This document shows positions 7,545 to 15,575 of a stretch of DNA of 58,007 bases, piece after piece (position 1 is the stretch's first letter; each line of letters begins with the position of its first letter). Under the pieces are notes generated by a model. The model ran no database searches. It worked only from the letters and a program-made list of their open reading frames with translations, and was not told the DNA's origin. This DNA comes from Kordiimonadales bacterium (GTDB lineage: Bacteria > Pseudomonadota > Alphaproteobacteria > Sphingomonadales > Kordiimonadaceae). A program made the position numbers and the translations under genes. The stretch covers positions 1-58,007 of the forward strand of contig NVTU01000016.1 of NCBI GenBank assembly GCA_002401685.1, in the 5' to 3' direction.

Positions 7545-10022
7545 TCAGTCTGCCAATAGATCTGTTACAGAGGCAGAGAGGCTACGGCGGCTATACGTCA
7601 GGCCGATACTGCAAACAACTGCACACATCACGAGGACGGACCCAATGAGCCACGCAGGATCTGGCGAATAGGCCAAGGAGAACTGTGATTGGTATATTAG
7701 AAGACCTGCCAGCCAAGTTCCAGCCGCAGCCCCGGAACCAGCGATCAAGGCAGTGATCAACCAGTCGTAGAAGCTGAGTTTCATACAGTCCCTTTTACCT
7801 AGTCCCATGCTCATCAACAGGCCATTTTTTTGACGGTCGTCGGCCTCGAAACCCTTGATCGACGCCGCGATCACGACGCCAGCCATCAAAAGGACCATCG
7901 CGGCAAAGCCAACGGTAAGCTTAGTGACCATTGCGAGCGTCGCATCAAAGCGCGCGGTTAATTCCTTAAGGGGCACCATAGAAAGATCCGGGAATTGCTG
8001 CCAGAGAGTGTCGAGAGTCCCCCACGCCGCATCAGGCAATTCCATGCTGCCGATATAGCGCACAGATGGGGCAACTTCTGTGACCATCAAAGGCGGCACT
8101 TGGAACCAAAAAGTGATCGATCCACGACCGGGTCTGAAGGCGTGACTTACGGTCAGTTTAAAATCATGCAGCTTGCCGTCAATTTGAAACGTGAGGGTAT
8201 CGCCGAGCGCCAAGCCAAGGTCAGTAAGGACCTCCGGTTCTGCAGAGATACGGTGCCAGTCAGCCTCGCCTGGCTGCCACCAGTTGCCGTCAACAACCCG
8301 GTTATTGTCAGGAACCGCCTCTGACCAGCTCAATCTGATCGGGGATTTCACGTTTGAAAGCGTGTCGCTGGGTTTGGTGACAAAGTCATCCAGTTTGGCA
8401 CCGTTGATCTTCACCAATTGCGCATTGGTGAATGGACGCAGTGCCCGGATCACACTGCCGGTACTGCTGGCCCAGGTTTCGATTGCTTTCATGTGTTTTG
8501 GCTGCGCTGCCGAGATCAGCAGATTGCCGTCGTTAGAACGCACGTAGCCGTCCATTGAAGTACGGATATCCTGCATCAGCATCAAAGTGAATAAAAGCAG
8601 CAAACCGCACAAGCCCAGGCCCAATATTTGGGTCGATTTACTGAAAATCCGCTGCTTCATCATGAAAAAGCTAAACGGCAACAGCCCCGGACGGCGACGG
8701 GCCCAAAGCTCGCCGAAGGTCAAAACCAACCATGTGAGCAGAAGCATCAATAGCAGCGCTCCGCCCATTGCCGCCAACGTCATACCAGTGAGCAAGGCAT
8801 TGTCCGAATAAAAACTGGCAAGCATTGCTAGGCTGGAAAATCCCCAAACGGTGCGCAGGAACGTTGCTCTAGGTGTGTCTTGTGCCCGGATCAGCGAGGC
8901 GACAGACGAGCTCTTGAGCTGCCAAAGCGCTGGTGCCTGAAAGGCAAGCAGCAAAGCAAGTGTTAAAAGGGTTGTCTTCACTAACGCTGCGGTGTGCCAA
9001 CCCCAGCTTATGCCAGGGAACTGATCGGCGAGCTGGCCGATGAGAAAGCCCTCAGCGACGTAGGCGAGCGCGGTACCAATGCAAAGCGAGGCGATAAAAC
9101 CAAGACCCCACTGGAACAAGCTTATCTTGAGGCCTGTGCTCAGGCGTGTTCCAAAGCTCAAATAAAGCGCAAGGCGGTGTTTTTGGCGCACCAAGTGGCG
9201 GCGGTTTGCCATGTCAACGGCGACAGCGGCCATGAAAAACAGGATCACTGACGCTAAACCGAGGAAGTTCTCAGTCCGCTGCCAGAATAGCGCGAGCGGG
9301 TGCGAGCCGCCGTCTTTCTTGGTGATTTCCGCTGCGGGCAACGTCTCTGCAACCCACGCCTCAATCGCGCTGCGTTCTGAAGCGTTTGCCTCTAGCAAAT
9401 AGCGATAGCGATTGTTGGTGCCATCCAGGTTAGCCCCTTTAAGCGATGCCGAATGTACCATCGCGCGCATGGCGACCGAATGGCCTTCCATCAGACGGTC
9501 AGGTTCGTGAAACACTATCGCGGTGACGGCCAACTGGGTATCGCCGAGTGTCATCACGTCGCCGACGGCCGCCTTGAGCTTGGTGCTGAGGCGCGGACCG
9601 ATCCAGATCTCGCCGAGGCCAGGGCCACGCGTGCGCGAGACATGCTCGGCTGAACGGGACGCGCCAGTCTTCAGCTCACCCTGCAAAGGATATATATCAT
9701 CGATCAGCTTGAGTTGTGCACGCTGCCAGGCGCCTTTGTGTGCAAGCGTCAGGGTCATCAGCTGTGTGGTGGACCTGCGCGCGGCAAGCGTTGTGAGCAT
9801 ATCTACTTCATCCGAAGCAAGCGCATCATAGCTTGTCACTGCCATGTCAGCGCCGAGCATGCTGTCTAAATTATCGCTTAGATACCGCTGCACCGATGCG
9901 CTTGTTAGCGACAGCGTCAGCAGGAAAAAAATTAGGAGCGTCTGTGTCAAAATTAGAAGCCGACCATCGCTGCCTTTTATGTCAGCTCTCGCATTGTCAA
10001 GGGCAACCGATACGCTGCTCAT
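7545..10022 (-). CDS. FtsX-like ABC transporter permease, YbbP type
   Basis: An 825-residue membrane protein, close to the roughly 800 residues of YbbP. Hydrophobic segments near 25-45, 250-275, 300-330, 350-370, 395-440, 470-490, 700-725, 755-780 and 790-815 fit the ten-helix YbbP layout with two large periplasmic domains. The first periplasmic domain has DDIYPLQGELKTG and GPGLGEIWIGPRLSTKL, which is characteristic of this group. Such transporters work as mechanotransmission or extrusion pumps rather than importers. Its start overlaps the stop of the ATPase gene by 4 bp. E. coli ybbAP is paired with the periplasmic esterase TesA; here a secreted hydrolase gene lies about 2.8 kb away under the same predicted operator. 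Confidence 0.88.
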   Translation of the reverse strand: MSSVSVALDNARADIKGSDGRLLILTQTLLIFFLLTLSLTSASVQRYLSDNLDSMLGADMAVTSYDALASDEVDMLTTLAARRSTTQLMTLTLAHKGAWQRAQLKLIDDIYPLQGELKTGASRSAEHVSRTRGPGLGEIWIGPRLSTKLKAAVGDVMTLGDTQLAVTAIVFHEPDRLMEGHSVAMRAMVHSASLKGANLDGTNNRYRYLLEANASERSAIEAWVAETLPAAEITKKDGGSHPLALFWQRTENFLGLASVILFFMAAVAVDMANRRHLVRQKHRLALYLSFGTRLSTGLKISLFQWGLGFIASLCIGTALAYVAEGFLIGQLADQFPGISWGWHTAALVKTTLLTLALLLAFQAPALWQLKSSSVASLIRAQDTPRATFLRTVWGFSSLAMLASFYSDNALLTGMTLAAMGGALLLMLLLTWLVLTFGELWARRRPGLLPFSFFMMKQRIFSKSTQILGLGLCGLLLLFTLMLMQDIRTSMDGYVRSNDGNLLISAAQPKHMKAIETWASSTGSVIRALRPFTNAQLVKINGAKLDDFVTKPSDTLSNVKSPIRLSWSEAVPDNNRVVDGNWWQPGEADWHRISAEPEVLTDLGLALGDTLTFQIDGKLHDFKLTVSHAFRPGRGSITFWFQVPPLMVTEVAPSVRYIGSMELPDAAWGTLDTLWQQFPDLSMVPLKELTARFDATLAMVTKLTVGFAAMVLLMAGVVIAASIKGFEADDRQKNGLLMSMGLGKRDCMKLSFYDWLITALIAGSGAAAGTWLAGLLIYQSQFSLAYSPDPAWLIGSVLVMCAVVCSIGLTYSRRSLSASVTDLLAD

Positions 10023-10678
10023 GATGTCCGCTCCAGTTTACCGTGCGCCAAATGGTGGCTTGTGTCTGCCCGGTTGGCGAGCTCGCGGTTATGGGTAACC
10101 AGCACCAGCGCGCCGCCGCCTTCGGCAGCAAAATCAAACATCAAGTCAGCAACCTTGCCGGACGTTATTTCGTCGAGGTTCCCGGTTGGCTCATCAGCAA
10201 AAACAAAGGCGGGGTTGGTGACAAACGCGCGAGCGACCGCAATGCGTTGCTGCTCGCCGCCGCTCAATTGATTGGGCTTATGGTTTGCGCGGTCACTGAG
10301 CCCGACGCGCTCCAACCATGTGCGGGCGATATCAAAAGCGTCTTTATTGCCTTTGAGGCGCAGCGGCAGAGCCAGGTTACCAAGCGCGTCCAGCTCGTTC
10401 ATGAGATGAAAATGCTGAAAAATAAAGCCCGAGTGCGCGCGCATGTCAGTAGCTGATGCAGTTTTGCCGTCCACCCTGATATGGATATCGCCAGCTTTGG
10501 GTGTTTCGAGGCCAGCGGCCAGCGTCAAGAGACTAGATTTACCCGCGCCAGACGCTCCGGTGATAGCAAGTGTAGTGCCTGCTTTGATGGTAAGCGATAA
10601 ATCTTCGAACAGATTGATGCGCTCATCGCTGGTATCAAAAAAGTGGCTGATTTTCCTCAGCTCGATCTGGTTTTGCAT
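10019..10678 (-). CDS. ABC transporter ATPase, LolD/MacB/YbbA type
   Basis: A 219-residue ATPase with Walker A GASGAGKSS (about residues 41-49), Q-loop IFQHFHLM, signature LSGGEQQRIAVARA, Walker B FVFADEPTGNLD and switch His VTHNRELA. The size and the DEPTGNLD phrase are typical for ATPases that pair with FtsX-fold permeases. A strong AGGAGG ribosome site precedes the ATG. It starts the operon with the YbbP-like permease and is divergent from the two-component genes. A predicted response-regulator operator (10704-10737) lies directly upstream. Confidence 0.93.
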   Translation of the reverse strand: MQNQIELRKISHFFDTSDERINLFEDLSLTIKAGTTLAITGASGAGKSSLLTLAAGLETPKAGDIHIRVDGKTASATDMRAHSGFIFQHFHLMNELDALGNLALPLRLKGNKDAFDIARTWLERVGLSDRANHKPNQLSGGEQQRIAVARAFVTNPAFVFADEPTGNLDEITSGKVADLMFDFAAEGGGALVLVTHNRELANRADTSHHLAHGKLERTS

Positions 10679-10703
10679 AATGACCTCCTATCGGTTTATC
10701 CGG

Positions 10704-10737
10704 ACCTTAGAGAGGGTAATGTCAAATGAGTGTGAAA
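10704..10737 (-). promoter_or_regulatory. PhoB-like direct-repeat operator and -10 for the ABC transporter operon
   Basis: On the minus strand TTTCACA (10737-10731) and TTTGACA (10726-10720) repeat with an 11-bp period. Exactly 10 nt further is TAAGGT (10709-10704), a weak -10 candidate. The predicted start of transcription gives a leader of about 20 nt carrying the AGGAGG site. It matches three other sites nearby in repeat sequence, period and spacing. Confidence 0.6.
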
Positions 10738-10777
10738 CGCTGAATATTGGCGGGTTCATGTGTTGGTGAAACCACCG

Positions 10778-10811
10778 ATTGACACTTGTTTGACATTGCG
10801 ATGAATATGGT
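10778..10811 (+). promoter_or_regulatory. PhoB-like direct-repeat operator and -10 for the two-component operon
   Basis: ATTGACA (10778-10784) and TTTGACA (10789-10795) repeat with an 11-bp period, and TATGGT (10806-10811) follows after exactly 10 nt. The layout matches the sites at 10704-10737, 12792-12825 and 13734-13767, which suggests that the response regulator activates its own operon. Confidence 0.65.
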
Positions 10812-10856
10812 GTGTCTGCGCAGATATACTGAGCCAACACTGTAAAGGGCATAGCG

Positions 10857-11531
10857 ATGCGGGTTCTAATAATTGAAGATAATCTCGATATTCAGGCGAA
10901 TATCGCGGACTATCTGGAAAACGATTTCACCCTCGACTTTGCATACAGCGGCACCCAAGGGCTTGAGCTTGCATTGTCCGGCGAATATGACGTGATCGTT
11001 CTGGATCTGATGTTGCCGGGCAAAGACGGCATCGAAGTATGCCGCGAATACCGCGAGAAAGCGCCTGTGCAAGCGCCGATCCTGATGCTGACAGCCCGCG
11101 ATACCATCGACGATAAAGAGGTGGGCTTCACGGTGGGTGCGGACGATTATATGATAAAGCCGTTTTCACTGCGTGAGTTGAAAATGCGGATTGAAGCGTT
11201 GGCGCGGCGCCCCAAAGCAAAATTAAAGCACATATTGTCTTATGCAGGCGTGAGCCTTCAGCCCGGCGCCACTGTTTTCAGTGTCGGTGATACCACTTAC
11301 TTGCTGCACGAAAAGGAGGCTCGTATTCTCGGGCTTCTAGCCGACGCGGCCCCCGAGATTGTAACCGCTCAGACGATTTCCTACGCCCTCTGGGGAGACG
11401 AACCACCAGAATCGGGTGCGCTCAGGACGCATATCTATAATCTGAGGAAAGCACTGGGTAGCGCAAGCAAAGGCAATTTGCTTCATACGGTTAGAGGGCG
11501 CGGTTATATGTTGCGGGAGATAGCCAAATGA
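10857..11531 (+). CDS. OmpR/PhoB-family response regulator
   Basis: A 224-residue two-domain regulator. The receiver has the acidic pair ED (residues 7-8), phospho-acceptor Asp50 in VIVLDLMLPGKDG, Thr in MLTARD and Lys in MIKPFSLRE. The C-terminal winged helix of the OmpR type ends in RTHIYNLRKALG and HTVRGRGYMLRE. It overlaps the kinase gene by 4 bp (ATGA). An 11-bp direct repeat upstream of this and three neighbouring units, with a PhoB-like distance to the -10, fits tandem dimer binding by this family. The signal is unknown; the neighbours suggest envelope stress. Confidence 0.95.
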   Translation: MRVLIIEDNLDIQANIADYLENDFTLDFAYSGTQGLELALSGEYDVIVLDLMLPGKDGIEVCREYREKAPVQAPILMLTARDTIDDKEVGFTVGADDYMIKPFSLRELKMRIEALARRPKAKLKHILSYAGVSLQPGATVFSVGDTTYLLHEKEARILGLLADAAPEIVTAQTISYALWGDEPPESGALRTHIYNLRKALGSASKGNLLHTVRGRGYMLREIAK

Positions 11532-12766
11532 AAACAAAACTGAATCCAAAGTTGAAGCGTGTTCGCAGCCTTATTCTGCGCAATTTTATCGGCTCAGCAC
11601 TTATAACATTTATCATGTTTGCGCTCTTGAGCGCGATGTTCGGTTTTGAACTGGAAGATGAGATCTTTGATCATCAGGTGCGCGTGAAAGCCGATCAGCT
11701 AACGGCTGCTTTCCCGGCGATTGCCGACAGCGGAATAGTAGGCGGCGTTGAGATGCAATATTTCATCGGCATGGATGCGATGCCAGAATGGATGCAAGAG
11801 CGTATCGACCCGGAATGGCCAGTAGGCCGCTATGAAATTTTTGCTGAAGAGTTTGGCCATTTTCACGTGGCAGTGCGCCAAGTGGGCGACGGGAAGCTCT
11901 ATTTGCTTTTCAATGCGCGGCCCTATATCCGTTCCACGCCGCAAATCATAGCCTACCTTAAAATTGTCTCAGGTATTGCGGCGCTGGCGCTAATGATTTC
12001 ACTGTTTTTCATATACCGGATGACAAAACGCGTGACCGCGCCGATCGAAAAAATGGCAGAGGTTTTGGCAACTGGCGACGCGGCGGAGGTGGCCGGTGAC
12101 CTGGACGATGGTGCTCTGGTTGAACTGCGCGCACTTGTTCATGCCATCAATTCGCGCGATCAGCGCATTCAGTCGCTGCTTGACCGAGAACGGCAATTCA
12201 ACCGCGACGCAAGCCACGAGCTCAGAACGCCACTGTCTGTCGCAATGGGCGCGGCAGAGGTGCTCGAGAGTGCGGGAGCTGAGGGGGCAGCTTTTGGCCG
12301 GCTTAAAACCGCGCTCGCCGATATGCAGCATCTTACCGAAGGTATCTTGTGGTTAAGCCGTGATCCCAGTAGTGCCCATAAGTGCAAGCCCGCCGCTGTC
12401 GGTACTGAAGCGATCAGCGCATACAAACATTTGCTACAGAACCGCAGCGTACGTGTCGAGCTGATTGAGGAAGCGCAAGGTGTGGTTATGCCTGTGCCAA
12501 CGGCTGTCGCCCAAGTGATGATCGGCAATATCATTAGAAACGCTTTCAGCTATACCGAAGAGGGCGCCGTGACGATCGAGATTTCGCCCGGCGCGCTGCG
12601 TGTAACCGATACCGGGGTTGGTTTTGGCAATGCCGATCAAAGCACGACGGGCTTTGGCATCGGGCTTTCGCTGGTTGAGCGCCTGTGTCAGCATTTTGGC
12701 CTTACGCTTGACGTCGGTGCAGGACCCGAGAGGGGCACCGTAGCGGTTATTTCCTGGGAACAATAA
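11528..12766 (+). CDS. Membrane sensor histidine kinase
   Basis: A 412-residue kinase with two transmembrane helices (about 17-40 and 144-164) bounding a periplasmic domain of about 100 residues. A HAMP-like linker follows (TKRVTAPIEKMAEVLATG), then the dimerisation box with phospho-acceptor His230 in RDASHELRTPL. The ATPase domain has the N box in GNIIRNAFSYTEEG, the G1 box VTDTGVGFG and the G2 box TTGFGIGLSLVERL. All catalytic motifs are present. It is coupled to the response regulator by overlapping start and stop codons. Confidence 0.95.
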   Translation: MKTKLNPKLKRVRSLILRNFIGSALITFIMFALLSAMFGFELEDEIFDHQVRVKADQLTAAFPAIADSGIVGGVEMQYFIGMDAMPEWMQERIDPEWPVGRYEIFAEEFGHFHVAVRQVGDGKLYLLFNARPYIRSTPQIIAYLKIVSGIAALALMISLFFIYRMTKRVTAPIEKMAEVLATGDAAEVAGDLDDGALVELRALVHAINSRDQRIQSLLDRERQFNRDASHELRTPLSVAMGAAEVLESAGAEGAAFGRLKTALADMQHLTEGILWLSRDPSSAHKCKPAAVGTEAISAYKHLLQNRSVRVELIEEAQGVVMPVPTAVAQVMIGNIIRNAFSYTEEGAVTIEISPGALRVTDTGVGFGNADQSTTGFGIGLSLVERLCQHFGLTLDVGAGPERGTVAVISWEQ

Positions 12767-12791
12767 TCGGCCGCGCGGTATTTGGCGCCAG

Positions 12792-12825
12792 TTTGACACT
12801 GGTTTGACAGAGCCCGCGCTAAAAC
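12792..12825 (+). promoter_or_regulatory. PhoB-like direct-repeat operator and -10 for the hydrolase gene
   Basis: Two exact copies of TTTGACA (12792-12798, 12803-12809) with an 11-bp period, then TAAAAC (12820-12825) after exactly 10 nt. The predicted leader is about 20 nt and includes the GGAG ribosome site of the hydrolase gene. The second TTGACA is too close to the -10 to serve as an ordinary -35 box, which supports activator binding. Confidence 0.68.
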
Positions 12826-12850
12826 GTCTCCAGAAAATGGAGAAGCCCCA

Positions 12851-13633
12851 ATGAAACAAATCACAATCAGTTTATGCCTAACCCTTGCCTTTCTTTTTGC
12901 ACCGGTTAGTGCAAACGCAGATACTCAAATGCAGACCCTTGTGCTGGATGCACACGACGGCGAGCGTATTTCCGGATTTCTGTACCAAGGTGAGAAAACC
13001 GCGAAAGACGCGCCGATCGCCCTATTGATGCATGGCCTCACCGGCTCCAACCTGCACTGGATCGCTGACGGCTTTCCGTCCTACGGCGGCAAGTTGAGCG
13101 CTATGCTGATTGACAAGGGCTACCGCGTGGTGGCCATTGATGCCCGTGCGCACGGGGTCCGCAAAAATGATATTTCACCTATCGAGCGAGTGATGGCTGC
13201 CCGGAGCGGCAAACCAACGGCCTACCGTGCCATGATTGAAAATACAATCCGCGATTATGATGTTTTGATCAAAAAACTGCAGCGCAATTTCCCAGATGCC
13301 AAGCGCATCGTCGCGGTGGGTTACAGCATGGGCGCGCAGATGGCAATTTTGCTCGCGGCTGAAAATGACGCCGTGACCCAGCTGATCACCATGGTGCCAC
13401 CGTTTGTCGGCAACGTACCTGAGGTGTCGCCAATCCAGCACGCTGAGGGCGTTGAAGTGCCGTGGCTGCTGTTGACCGCGAACAAGGACCGGTTTTCAAC
13501 CGTAGAGCAAAACAGCATGCTTGCCGCGAAAGCTGCCGGGCCTTTGCAGCATAAAAGCTATGATAGTGGCCATGTATTGCCAGCAGAGTATCTTGCGGTA
13601 ATAGAGCTTTGGACAAGTGAGCTGGACCAGTAA
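12851..13633 (+). CDS. Secreted alpha/beta hydrolase (lysophospholipase/thioesterase-like)
   Basis: A 260-residue protein with a Sec signal peptide (MKQITISLCLTLAFLFAPVS, cleavage near ANA-D), so it acts in the periplasm. The alpha/beta fold is shown by the oxyanion region LLMHGLTGSN, the nucleophile elbow VGYSMGAQM with Ser159, Asp213 in LLTANKDRFS and His241 in YDSGHVLP, forming a complete triad. The substrate is not certain; an ester of a lipid or peptidoglycan component is possible. It lies directly after the two-component operon and has its own copy of the shared operator. Together with the YbbAP-like transporter it recalls E. coli YbbAP with TesA, although TesA has a different fold. Confidence 0.88.
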   Translation: MKQITISLCLTLAFLFAPVSANADTQMQTLVLDAHDGERISGFLYQGEKTAKDAPIALLMHGLTGSNLHWIADGFPSYGGKLSAMLIDKGYRVVAIDARAHGVRKNDISPIERVMAARSGKPTAYRAMIENTIRDYDVLIKKLQRNFPDAKRIVAVGYSMGAQMAILLAAENDAVTQLITMVPPFVGNVPEVSPIQHAEGVEVPWLLLTANKDRFSTVEQNSMLAAKAAGPLQHKSYDSGHVLPAEYLAVIELWTSELDQ

Positions 13634-13644
13634 TTTTACTTCTA

Positions 13645-13679
13645 AGCAGGGGCCAGTCGCTATAAAACTGACCCTTGCT
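13645..13679 (+). terminator. Imperfect hairpin after the hydrolase gene
   Basis: Thirteen-base arms at 13645-13657 and 13667-13679 pair except for one C-A mismatch and one G-T wobble, leaving a 9-nt loop. It lies 12 bp after the stop codon. There is no T run, so it may be a weak or Rho-assisted terminator. Confidence 0.45.
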
Positions 13680-13733
13680 GTGCCGCATCATTAAGCCAGA
13701 AAAGTGTCAGGGTTTGAAAGAAGTCTCCAACAC

Positions 13734-13767
13734 TTTGACGTTCGTTTGACACACTGATTGTTATATT
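13734..13767 (+). promoter_or_regulatory. PhoB-like direct-repeat operator and -10 for the CPBP protease gene
   Basis: TTTGACG (13734-13740) and TTTGACA (13745-13751) repeat with an 11-bp period, and TATATT (13762-13767), a good -10, follows after exactly 10 nt. This is the fourth copy of the arrangement in 3 kb. Confidence 0.66.
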
Positions 13768-13827
13768 AAACCCCTGATAAAAGACGCTCACAAGAGCGCA
13801 TTACTCACGCGGCAGAGGAGCCACATT

Positions 13828-14547
13828 ATGCACGAAGAAACAGCAAGCTCGGCCCCAGCCAGTGCCAGCGGATCACGCTTCTCTTTTGCTGCGATCATTG
13901 ACCTGATCGCCGTGTTGGCAACACTTGTTATTGTCAAACAAACCGTATTGCCGTTTAGTTATCTCTATGCCGGGCCTGCGTCGACTTTCAGTGCAATGGC
14001 GCTAGGCACCTATCTGTTGCGCCGCCGCGGATTGAGCTGGGCCGACCTCGGGCTACGCTGGCCAAAGAGTTGGCTGAAAACAGTTGGCCTCGCTGTTCTA
14101 ACCTTCTTTGCTTTTGCGATCAGCATGGAGCTGACTGAAACCGTCGCGGACATGTTTTTCGAAAATGTTGGTGCCAGTGGCCGCTTCGATCATGTTGAGG
14201 GCAACTGGAGCGCCTATCTGATCATCATGGTGCTTACCTGGACCCATGCCTCCTTTTTCGAAGAACTCTTGTTTCGCGCCTTTTTTATTAACCGAGCCAG
14301 CAGCTTTCTGGGCGGGGGTTTGCGTGCTGACCTTATCGCTGTGGTGCTCTCCGCGATATTTTTTGGCTATAGGCACTTTTATTATCAGGGCATGAACGGT
14401 GCGCTGAAAACCGGCGCGGCGGGACTGGTCTTGGGGCTTTTATATCTGTGGTTCGGGCGCAAGAATATCATGCCGCTGGTCCTGTCACACGGTGTCATGA
14501 ACTCCCTCGGCATGACCATGCGCTTCCTTGGTATGCGCGGTGACTAA
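13828..14547 (+). CDS. CPBP family glutamic-type intramembrane protease
   Basis: A 239-residue membrane protein with several hydrophobic helices. The three CPBP/Abi motifs are present: EExxxR in FFEELLFRAFF, FxxxH in FFGYRHFYYQG, and HxxxN in LSHGVMNSLG. Members include Rce1 CAAX proteases and bacteriocin-immunity proteins; they cut or bind substrates in the membrane. It carries the shared direct-repeat operator, so it probably belongs to the local two-component regulon. A second CPBP gene follows in convergent orientation. Confidence 0.9.
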   Translation: MHEETASSAPASASGSRFSFAAIIDLIAVLATLVIVKQTVLPFSYLYAGPASTFSAMALGTYLLRRRGLSWADLGLRWPKSWLKTVGLAVLTFFAFAISMELTETVADMFFENVGASGRFDHVEGNWSAYLIIMVLTWTHASFFEELLFRAFFINRASSFLGGGLRADLIAVVLSAIFFGYRHFYYQGMNGALKTGAAGLVLGLLYLWFGRKNIMPLVLSHGVMNSLGMTMRFLGMRGD

Positions 14548-14601
14548 ACCAGATACAGTCGCATCTCTTCCAAAAAACGATGCTTGAACACAAAGCCGCC
14601 A

Positions 14602-14631
14602 GTGCTGCACCCCATAAACGGAGTGCAGCAC
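14602..14631. terminator. Perfect 9-bp hairpin between convergent CPBP genes
   Basis: GTGCTGCAC (14602-14610) and GTGCAGCAC (14623-14631) are perfect complements with a 12-nt loop, placed between two convergent genes. No T tract follows on either strand. A bidirectional transcription stop is the simplest reading. Confidence 0.5.
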
Positions 14632-14720
14632 CGAAAGTTGGGGCAGCATTTGGCGCGGTGGAGGCAAGGAGAGGGCTGGGCGAAGCTCGCGTTTACCCCC
14701 TGCCTAATACGGTGACAGGT

Positions 14721-15419
14721 TTAGTTCATTTTACCGTCAGTGAGATAATAGGCCGTAAGACCGATACTGTTGATGATGCCGTGGGCCACGATGATCGGGA
14801 AAAGTCTGCGTTTGCCGTACAGATAGACTGTGGCAAAAATCACCGCAATGACGGCGGTTCCAATCACGCCGTGAATGCCTTGATAAATATGCAGGGAGCC
14901 AAAAATAGCGGCATGGATTACCACCGCGATGATCCAGCCCTTTTTGCTCTGACCAAAAAGGCCGGATAGATAATTGAGTAGAAAGCCCCGCATCAGCAGC
15001 TCTTCGCCCACCGCTGCGCCGAGCCAGATTACCACAACCAGATAAGCCAGAAACTTCAGAGGTTCGCCGAGAAGGAACTTAAAGCGGTCCGCCGCGTCAG
15101 CGGGCACTTCGACAGCGAGCAGCTGCGCCAGCAAGGGCATAATCAACGCCATGAAAAGCAGCACTGCGAAGACCGTCGCGAAAGCAATACCAATAGATTT
15201 CAGCCAGCTCTTCCACCCTGTCGGCAGCGTCAGGCCGAGGCTTTTCCATGAGATGCCGTGCCGGCGCATAAACAGGGTTGCTACACCGATCCCTGCCCAC
15301 ATCGCGATTGAACCCGCACCGATCAGCTCCAGCCGGTCAGCAATGTCTTTTATGCCGAGCATCACGGCGAGCACGATGGCTATCTCGGTAAGTGTCCTGG
15401 ATTTGGAAAGAGTCTTCAT
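14721..15419 (-). CDS. CPBP family glutamic-type intramembrane protease, second copy
   Basis: About 232 residues from ATG at 15419, chosen because AGGAA lies about 8 nt upstream; a longer start at 15461 lacks a clear ribosome site. Motifs are EExxxR in VGEELLMRGFL, FxxxH in IFGSLHIYQG and HxxxN in VAHGIINSIG, with flanking membrane helices. It is a distant paralogue of the protease at 13828-14547. Its upstream region does not carry the direct repeat found at the other genes of the module, so it may be controlled differently. Confidence 0.88.
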   Translation of the reverse strand: MKTLSKSRTLTEIAIVLAVMLGIKDIADRLELIGAGSIAMWAGIGVATLFMRRHGISWKSLGLTLPTGWKSWLKSIGIAFATVFAVLLFMALIMPLLAQLLAVEVPADAADRFKFLLGEPLKFLAYLVVVIWLGAAVGEELLMRGFLLNYLSGLFGQSKKGWIIAVVIHAAIFGSLHIYQGIHGVIGTAVIAVIFATVYLYGKRRLFPIIVAHGIINSIGLTAYYLTDGKMN

Positions 15420-15575
15420 AGGTAGGTTCCTGCTGCTGTTTCTTATTTTTAATGCATTCATTTTTTAGCGAGGCGCAAACGCGTTGTGCACGGTGTTTAA
15501 ATAAGGATTGCAAAGGAATACTCAAATGATAGATTGTCATATATATATTAGTATAATTAATAAAAAGAAGGCTGT

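Noticed and set aside
7141..7648. Plus-strand frames of 60-90 codons near the FtsX gene
   Set aside because: No ribosome site or recognisable domain; the later ones run antisense to the YbbP-like gene.
14580..14969. 129-codon plus-strand frame
   Set aside because: It overlaps the second CPBP gene in antisense and shows no family pattern.
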